A stretch of DNA of 45,346 nucleotides, from positions 1 to 45,346 of the forward strand of contig CAISYZ010000135.1 of the NCBI GenBank assembly GCA_903889895.1, given 5' to 3'. The notes beneath the pieces were generated by a model. That model made no database searches, was not told where the DNA came from, and saw only the letters and a program-made list of their open reading frames with translations. A program made the translations under genes and the position numbers. How positions within the stretch are numbered: the stretch's first letter is position 1; each line of letters opens with the position of its first letter. This stretch comes from an uncultured Verrucomicrobia subdivision 3 bacterium (lineage in GTDB: Bacteria > Verrucomicrobiota > Verrucomicrobiia > Limisphaerales > UBA11358). Of the stretch, positions 41,201-45,346 are shown piece by piece.

Positions 41201-43583
41201 CCTGACTTTTAGCGGCTTGGAAAGCACGACCACGGCCTCAGTCAATGCGTCCGGCGGCCTGATGCTGAACGGCAACTGTCTGATCAACATTGTGGGGGGA
41301 ACCTTTTCGGTGGGCCAGACATATCCGTTGATCACCGGCAGTATCAGCGGCACGGGCAGCCTGACCTTGGGCAGCAAACCCACCGGCTTGGCGGGGACGA
41401 TTGTCACCAACGTCAACGGGGTAGAAATTGATCTGGTCGTCTCCGGTTTTTATCCCGACAAATGGGCGGCGGGCACGGGTAATTGGGATCATTCCATCCA
41501 GAACTGGACCGTGAACGGCAGCCCGGCGAAGTTTGCCGACAGCGACCCGGTGTTGTTTGACGACTCGCCGTCCGGCACGGGACCCTTCACCGTCACGGTC
41601 ACGCCGGCCAGCGTTTCGCCCGGCGGCATGACGTTTAACAACTCCAAGACTTACACCATCGGCGGAAATCCCATCGCGGGAACCGGCAGCCTGACGATGA
41701 ATGGCAGCGGCACAGTGGCTTTTGGCGGCACCAACAGTTTCAGTGGCGGCACGGTCATCAACAGCGGCACGGTGCAGGTGGGTGACGGCACCAACGCGGG
41801 ATCTTTGGGCGGCGGTTTGATAACCGACAACGGCATGTTGGCGGTCAACGGCGGGGCGAACAATGTCGCCCTGGCCAGCGTCATTTCGGGCAACGGCTCG
41901 CTGGCAATGAACGGCACCGGAATTCTAACGGTTTACATCACCAACAATTATTCCGGCGGCACGGTCATCAACGCCGGCACGGTGCAAGCGGGCAATGGCA
42001 GCGCGCTGGGCACAGGCAACGTCACGAACTACGGCGTCCTGGCGTTGAATGACTTCGCGGCCAGCGACACTCTGGCCAACAACGTGAGCGGTTCGGGCGG
42101 TGTCAGCCTGACCGGCTCCGCGCTGGTCACCTTCACCGGCAATAACAGTTACACGGGTTCCACCCTCGTCTCTGCCGGGGCGCTGCTTTTGTCCGGTCAA
42201 CCGGCTCTGGGCAGTTCATCACTTGTGGTGGTGACTAATAGTGCTGGCGTCGGTTTGAACGACGGCGTCACCATTACCAACAACCTCAGCCTTGCCGGTT
42301 TGGGGCTGAACAATGCCGGCGCGCTCCAGACGTATTTGGGCAACGCGGTGTGGGCGGGCCATGTCCACATTGCCGCTGGCGGCACTCGGCTGGGCGTCAA
42401 CAGCGGCGGCACCAGCCTGACCATTTCCGGCGTGATTGACAGCGGCGGCGTGCTTTATACCAACGCCCCGGCTCTCAACATCCGTTGCTACAGCTCTTCC
42501 CGGACCGTCATTCTCTCGGGCATCAACACATATCTGGGCGACACGGTCATCAACGCCGGCATTCTCCAACTGGCCGGCGGCGACAACCGGCTGCCGGTTT
42601 CCAGTATTGTGGATCTGGGCATCAACAGTGGTGGCGGCACGGCGGGATACTTGGACCTCAACGGCTTCAATCAAACGATTGGCGGCGCGCAATTGAACCC
42701 CAGCGCTTCGTTGTCCTCGTCCGTGCAGAATACGTCCGGCACGCTCTGCACGCTGACGGTCAATTCCACCACCAACACCGTTTTCAGTGGGATTCTGACC
42801 GGCAACTTGAATTTGGTCAAAACGGGTTCTGCCAGTTTCACTCTGTCGAACACGACAGCCAACGCCCAGTCTGGCAGCACCACCATCAATGGCGGCGCTT
42901 TGCTGATTAATGGCGACAACGGCAACAGTCCCGTGACGGTCAACACCAGCGGCACCTTGGGCGGCAGCGGCCAGATGGAAGGATTGGTGACGGTCAACAC
43001 GGGCGGCGCGCTGTCGGCGGGAGACACCACCAACGTGGCAGCGGTCACCCTCAACGGCGGACTGGCGTTGAGCGGCAATGTCGTGGTGAAAGTCAACAAG
43101 GACCTTTCCCCGGCGCAAACCAACGACCAGTTCAATGTCACCGGCTCGCTGGCCAACAGCGGCACCGGCACCTTGACGGTGGAAAATGTCGGCGTCACTG
43201 CCTTGGCGGTGGGCGACACCTTCCAAGTGTTCAACCGGGCACTGACTAATGGCGGCGCTCTTGCCATCGTCGGCCCGGCTGGCGTGACCCTTGCCAACCA
43301 TCTGGCGACGGACGGAACCATCAGTGTCTTGTCCCTGTCCAGCACGCCGCCCGGATTTCCGGCCCATGCGCTGACGGTGTCGGGCGGCACGGCGTCGCTG
43401 ACGGCGACGGGCGCGATGGGCGCGCCATTCACGCTGTGGGCCAGCACCAATCTGGCGCTCACGCCCATCACGAACACTTGGACAAAGCTGACCAACGGCA
43501 CCGTCACGGCAAGCCCGTTCACCATCACCGATCCCGGCGCAACGACCAACCAGCAGCGGTTCTACTTGTTCAGCACGCCGTAA
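38241..43583 (+). CDS. Giant secreted protein with autotransporter-associated beta-strand (PATR) repeats
   Basis: A 1780-residue protein. The signal peptide ends near TVRA|TNHYF (about residue 46), followed by NNWNSNANWTSSDGG. The rest is Gly/Thr/Asn-rich solenoid with many PATR units, such as GNNTFSGGTLISAGTVQMGDG, GANTYTGNTVVNAGTLAIG and NNSYTGSTLVSAGALLLSG. A larger module is duplicated: the part opening TAGNGNWDSVSVNWTQNGSP (about residue 413) recurs as AAGTGNWDHSIQNWTVNGSP (about 1075), each followed by FDD-x-P and SPVSITV/SPGGMTF. There is no visible C-terminal outer-membrane barrel; the end (WASTNLALTPITNTWTKLT, QRFYLFSTP) is typical of PVC proteins. The operator upstream suggests co-regulation with the polymer-degrading enzymes, so a surface or adhesion role toward the polymer is plausible. 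Confidence 0.85.
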   Translation: MKTNVMKKTSLRNFIEIVSAFRWGGVCGRYLAVCLMLALPLTVRATNHYFVHSSNNWNSNANWTSSDGGATTNGVPNITVDSAVRAYVQNAACNVTINTQVPTNNLVLILNGATVTEQAGGSIVVSNYLSLEENSTLNIQNGSWTQAGSVGRFYLGNVVNDGPTFNLSGGVMTVQGPWLIGAASNAVGTVNISGGRFNYSGGTADLGGYTTYSAGIINLSGTGYIGSSNNIKFGAGSPSSGTFNQTGGTYQSLAAGADWSLGSSDSSSGTYAISGGLLDMKRVFTNSVVAGGGTAKFQVTGNWDNGANTNINIGANLTLNTALSTLAFLFNASGIEQINVGGTANLNSSTLQIGGNVTSSGTYNLLTAATIATNSMTVTVLPGIQLTSLQVVAGGNGQILQATVAPAAVYPLVWTAGNGNWDSVSVNWTQNGSPTTYSDANLVQFDDTPDGSGPFVVTITNAAVSPVSITVSNNAKAYTIDGNPIAGSAALTKQGTGTVVFGGNNTFSGGTLISAGTVQMGDGTNAGTLGTGQITNNATLAANAGTNSVTLSAAISGTGLFVQNGTGTVTLSGANTYTGNTVVNAGTLAIGSAGKLGGGNYAGNITNNGVFNYAGSGAQTLSGVISGSGVVSNSSANTLTLTGNSTFTGPLVMVAGTVTVSKIGNVGVAGPLGAGLAGVYTNAPIQMFNNSLKTLQYTGPGETNNRSIYINQQITANQYATLDASGTGPLVFNSATNLVMAIANSTIGDSPLTLTGSNTGDNTLAGDIQDGLSKYLAVVKQGAGTWALTGAKNFHGRVDVTGGTLKFDSLANAGTACALGLATQLYISATASGYAISLTNGGVLQYTGTGASISDRIIGMSGSGTLSDGTAGGSLTLNGGVYNLNANGNTLTLTGSGNGTIAGPITDNYASLGITKTGTGTWTLSDANNTFSQPLVVSNGTLNIAVPQTASAGVTVEDGATLGVSASGGNQLTVSSGLALGGATGASLTFSGLESTTTASVNASGGLMLNGNCLINIVGGTFSVGQTYPLITGSISGTGSLTLGSKPTGLAGTIVTNVNGVEIDLVVSGFYPDKWAAGTGNWDHSIQNWTVNGSPAKFADSDPVLFDDSPSGTGPFTVTVTPASVSPGGMTFNNSKTYTIGGNPIAGTGSLTMNGSGTVAFGGTNSFSGGTVINSGTVQVGDGTNAGSLGGGLITDNGMLAVNGGANNVALASVISGNGSLAMNGTGILTVYITNNYSGGTVINAGTVQAGNGSALGTGNVTNYGVLALNDFAASDTLANNVSGSGGVSLTGSALVTFTGNNSYTGSTLVSAGALLLSGQPALGSSSLVVVTNSAGVGLNDGVTITNNLSLAGLGLNNAGALQTYLGNAVWAGHVHIAAGGTRLGVNSGGTSLTISGVIDSGGVLYTNAPALNIRCYSSSRTVILSGINTYLGDTVINAGILQLAGGDNRLPVSSIVDLGINSGGGTAGYLDLNGFNQTIGGAQLNPSASLSSSVQNTSGTLCTLTVNSTTNTVFSGILTGNLNLVKTGSASFTLSNTTANAQSGSTTINGGALLINGDNGNSPVTVNTSGTLGGSGQMEGLVTVNTGGALSAGDTTNVAAVTLNGGLALSGNVVVKVNKDLSPAQTNDQFNVTGSLANSGTGTLTVENVGVTALAVGDTFQVFNRALTNGGALAIVGPAGVTLANHLATDGTISVLSLSSTPPGFPAHALTVSGGTASLTATGAMGAPFTLWASTNLALTPITNTWTKLTNGTVTASPFTITDPGATTNQQRFYLFSTP
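40289..40464 (+). repeat. Near-identical repeat shared with the second PATR gene, copy 1
   Basis: This segment starting gcgccgatccagatgttt matches 45171-45346 with a handful of substitutions in the first 52 bases and none in the last 124 (40341-40464). The match continues to the window end and may be longer. It encodes PIQMFNNSLKTLQYTGPGE and the following NNRSIYINQQ region. Confidence 0.93.
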
Positions 43584-43595
43584 TAGTCGGATCAG

Positions 43596-43635
43596 GCTTG
43601 GGCTGGGCGTAGTGATGACTGCGCCCAGACCAAGC
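43596..43635 (+). terminator. Long hairpin between the PATR and pseudopilin genes, probable terminator
   Basis: Arms of 18 bases (43596-43613, beginning GCTTGGGCTGGGCG, and 43618-43635, ending CAGACCAAGC) pair with two mismatches around a GATG loop. The tract after it (AATTAAGCCTT) has only a poor T-run, so it may be an attenuating or mRNA-protecting hairpin. It begins 13 bp after the PATR stop codon. Confidence 0.6.
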
Positions 43636-43654
43636 AATTAAGCCTTACGACAAA

Positions 43655-44500
43655 ATGAGCAAAAAACACAACATGTCTGAACAAGAACCAGTGCCGGCAG
43701 GATTCACGTTGATTGAACTGCTGGTGGTCATCGCCATCATCGCCATTCTGGCGGCCATGCTGCTGCCAGCTCTGGCATCGGCCAAAAGAAAGGCGCAAGC
43801 CACCATGTGCATGAGCAACATGAAGCAGTTGGGGCTTGCTTTTAATATGTATGAAAACGACAACAGTGATTTGATTACCCTGACCAGCCTTTGGACCCTG
43901 ACTTCGAATGCGCGCTGGTCTTTCGACGACCTGCTGTGCGGCACGGGGGATCTGGGAATTAGCCTGACCCAGAGTGAGATGGATGCCTATGGATTTCCAA
44001 CCAACAAGTATTGCAAGGTTCTGGTCTGCCCCATGGATCAGATCCTGCGCGCGGGCATTCCGAGCTATGCCGATGCTGTTCCACGCACCTACAGCATGCC
44101 CCGGTCCAACTCGCAAATGTTTGGCCAGCCCGGAAAAACCCAATATGGCGTCGGCATCGGTTATCTGACCCAGACGGATCCGCCGGTTCCCAACAAGATT
44201 AAAACCAGCAATGTTCCAGATCCCACCGGCACCATCATGCTGTTGGAAAATCCCGATGCCGGCAACTACGCCGGCGGCTGCCCCTATGCCTATGTCAATG
44301 ACGCCACCGGTTTTGCCAACCCGGTGGATTATCCCAAATCCTTTCACGGCGGATACACGGATGCCAACGGCAACGGCGGCGGAACATTCAACTGGTTGTT
44401 TGTGGATGGCCATGTCCAGGGGCTCAAGCTTTCCGCGACGCTAAAAGGCAGTGCGCCGACCCAGGGCAGTTTGGCGGGCATGTGGACGGTGATTCATTGA
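43655..44500 (+). CDS. Type II secretion/pilin-like pseudopilin with prepilin cleavage motif
   Basis: A 281-residue protein. The prepilin signal is perfect: a short basic and polar leader, then G16|[24 protein letters not shown] with Glu at +5 (residue 21), as required by the prepilin peptidase. The hydrophobic helix is followed by [20 protein letters not shown], characteristic of the large PVC family of DUF1559-like or xcpT-type proteins, and a C-terminal beta part ending [11 protein letters not shown], which is the H-X9-DG-like end of that family. These proteins are assumed to be pseudopilins of unknown role. The gene lies between two PATR genes, a common arrangement in Verrucomicrobiota. 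Confidence 0.88.
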   Translation: MSKKHNMSEQEPVPAGFTLIELLVVIAIIAILAAMLLPALASAKRKAQATMCMSNMKQLGLAFNMYENDNSDLITLTSLWTLTSNARWSFDDLLCGTGDLGISLTQSEMDAYGFPTNKYCKVLVCPMDQILRAGIPSYADAVPRTYSMPRSNSQMFGQPGKTQYGVGIGYLTQTDPPVPNKIKTSNVPDPTGTIMLLENPDAGNYAGGCPYAYVNDATGFANPVDYPKSFHGGYTDANGNGGGTFNWLFVDGHVQGLKLSATLKGSAPTQGSLAGMWTVIH

Positions 44501-44541
44501 ACCAACCCTCTAAATAACCAGCCTTGCCAACCGGCGGCAAC

Positions 44542-44554
44542 CCATTGTCAATGG
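44542..44554. other. 13-bp palindrome CCATTG-T-CAATGG between pseudopilin and second PATR genes
   Basis: A perfect inverted repeat of two 6-base arms around one base lies upstream of the second PATR gene. It might be a protein-binding site or chance. A second short stem, TTGCC/GGCAA, lies just before it. Confidence 0.3.
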
Positions 44555-44583
44555 TTTGTAAAATGTTCCAACCCGCCCTGACC

Positions 44584-45346
44584 ATGAACTTTGATCGCCG
44601 CCAACATTTCCTTGCCGTTCTCGCCCTGCTGGGCGGGCTGGCCGCGCCGGTCGCCCGGGCCGCGAACGACACCTGGACCGGCGGCGGCAATAACAACACC
44701 TTCACCAACGCGGCCAATTGGGGCGGCGCGGCCCCGAACGCCACCGGGGATTTGATTTTTTTTAGAGGCACCACCCGGCTGACACCCACGAACAATGAGC
44801 CGGACGACTACTATGCGTTCAACGGCATCACGTTCAACTCCGGGGCGGGCGCGTTCAGCATTTCGGGCGGGCGGATTGACTTGAGCGGCGGCATCACGAA
44901 CAACTCGTCGAACGGGCAGACCCTTGCCAACAACTTGGCGCTCCAAACCGACTTGAATGTTGTCGGCGGCCACAACCTGACGTTGGCGGGCACGATCAGC
45001 GGCGGCTACGGCTTGAGCAATGCCAATACAGCCACCCTGACCCTTTCAGGCACCAACACCTATACGGGCATCACCACGATTACCGCCGGCACGCTGGCGG
45101 TGGCGGCCATCGGCAACTCCGGCGTGGCCGGGCCGCTGGGCGCTGCGCCGGCGGGCGTTTATACGAATGCGCCGATCCAGATGTTTAATAACAGTTTGAA
45201 GACCCTGCAATACACTGGTTCCGGCGAGACGAACAACCGCTCCATTTACATCAACCAGCAGATTACCGCCAATCAATATGCCACGCTGGACGCCAGCGGC
45301 ACGGGGCCGCTGGTTTTCAACAGCGCCACCAACCTTGTGATGGCTA
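44584..45346 (+). CDS. Second PATR-repeat secreted protein, 5' part only (cut by window end)
   Basis: An open frame without a stop runs from 44584 to the end of the window (254 codons). I choose ATG 44584 because it opens a signal peptide (MNFDRRQHFLAVLALLGG, ending APVARA|AND); in-frame ATGs at 44551 and 44563 lack support. The mature protein begins DTWTGGGNNNTFTNAANWGG, the usual PVC opening, and then shows PATR motifs (GTNTYTGITTITAGTLAVAA). From about residue 196 it is almost identical at the DNA level to the first PATR protein. The gap after the pseudopilin stop codon is 83 bp. Confidence 0.85.
   Translation, partial: MNFDRRQHFLAVLALLGGLAAPVARAANDTWTGGGNNNTFTNAANWGGAAPNATGDLIFFRGTTRLTPTNNEPDDYYAFNGITFNSGAGAFSISGGRIDLSGGITNNSSNGQTLANNLALQTDLNVVGGHNLTLAGTISGGYGLSNANTATLTLSGTNTYTGITTITAGTLAVAAIGNSGVAGPLGAAPAGVYTNAPIQMFNNSLKTLQYTGSGETNNRSIYINQQITANQYATLDASGTGPLVFNSATNLVMA
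45171..45346 (+). repeat. Near-identical repeat shared with the first PATR gene, copy 2 (reaches window end)
   Basis: Matches 40289-40464; the last 124 bases (45223-45346) are identical. The flank just upstream (GVAGPLG..AGVYTNA in protein) is also similar but has diverged at the DNA level. Confidence 0.93.

Noticed and set aside
39700..43000. Regular short DNA repeats that could suggest a CRISPR array or minisatellite
   Set aside because: The repeats are imperfect, in frame and encode PATR strands; there are no constant repeats with unique equal-length spacers.
42219..43637. 472-residue minus-strand open frame
   Set aside because: Shadow of the PATR gene; long open antisense frames are expected from its repetitive GC-rich codons.

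Overview
The window looks like a chromosomal segment of a Verrucomicrobiota (PVC group) bacterium. The base composition is fairly GC-rich. Very long secreted proteins carry autotransporter-associated beta-strand (PATR) repeats, a pseudopilin-like protein has the G|FTLIELL start, many exported glycosidases carry Sec signal peptides, and Shine-Dalgarno sites are weak. Neither SusC/SusD pairs nor sulfatases are present. No rRNA, tRNA or CRISPR was seen. Taxonomy is inferred from gene content only.

Layout. (1) 1-139: one end of an IS21-family element, with the first 14 codons of istA, inserted near the 3' end of a secreted-protein gene read on the minus strand (124-825). (2) 826-2012: mostly non-coding, holding two activator-type promoters pointing outward and an orphan terminator. 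(3) 2013-8531: a cytoplasmic unsaturated-uronate pathway, namely KDPG aldolase, KDG kinase, a second PfkB-type kinase, KduI, a secreted beta-helix protein and KduD. (4) 8556-15470: a secreted GH3 enzyme and two secreted heparinase II/III-like proteins. (5) 15715-22513: a GH42 enzyme, an EamA/DMT transporter, a TIM-barrel isomerase, a cytoplasmic GH105 and an AraC-family regulator. (6) 22644-38060: a 1.4-kilo-residue lyase-like protein with fibronectin domains, GH39, GH2, an unrecognised secreted protein, a putative esterase and another lyase-like protein, ending at a strong terminator. (7) 38241-end: a 1780-residue PATR protein, a pseudopilin-like protein and the start of a second PATR protein. 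Everything from 2013 on is on the plus strand.

How the genes fit together (inference). Secreted lyase-like proteins, GH3, GH39, GH2, GH42 and an esterase would break an acidic, uronate-containing heteropolysaccharide into oligosaccharides. A DMT-type transporter would take these up. GH105 would release the unsaturated uronate, which KduI, KduD, KDG kinase and KDPG aldolase would turn into pyruvate and glyceraldehyde 3-phosphate. The exact polysaccharide cannot be read from the sequence. The lack of sulfatases argues against a heavily sulfated substrate.

The most interesting signal is regulatory. Five promoters (four reading right, one left) share a direct-repeat motif, TGC-N18-TGC, with a middle close to ATAATTGAAGCGAAA. 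The repeats are exactly 21 bp apart and a -10-like hexamer always starts 28-29 bp downstream of the second TGC. This is what an AraC-type activator would need, and one is encoded inside the cluster. The motif links the catabolic genes, two lyase/glycosidase operons, the PATR surface protein and the IS-disrupted gene into one apparent regulon.
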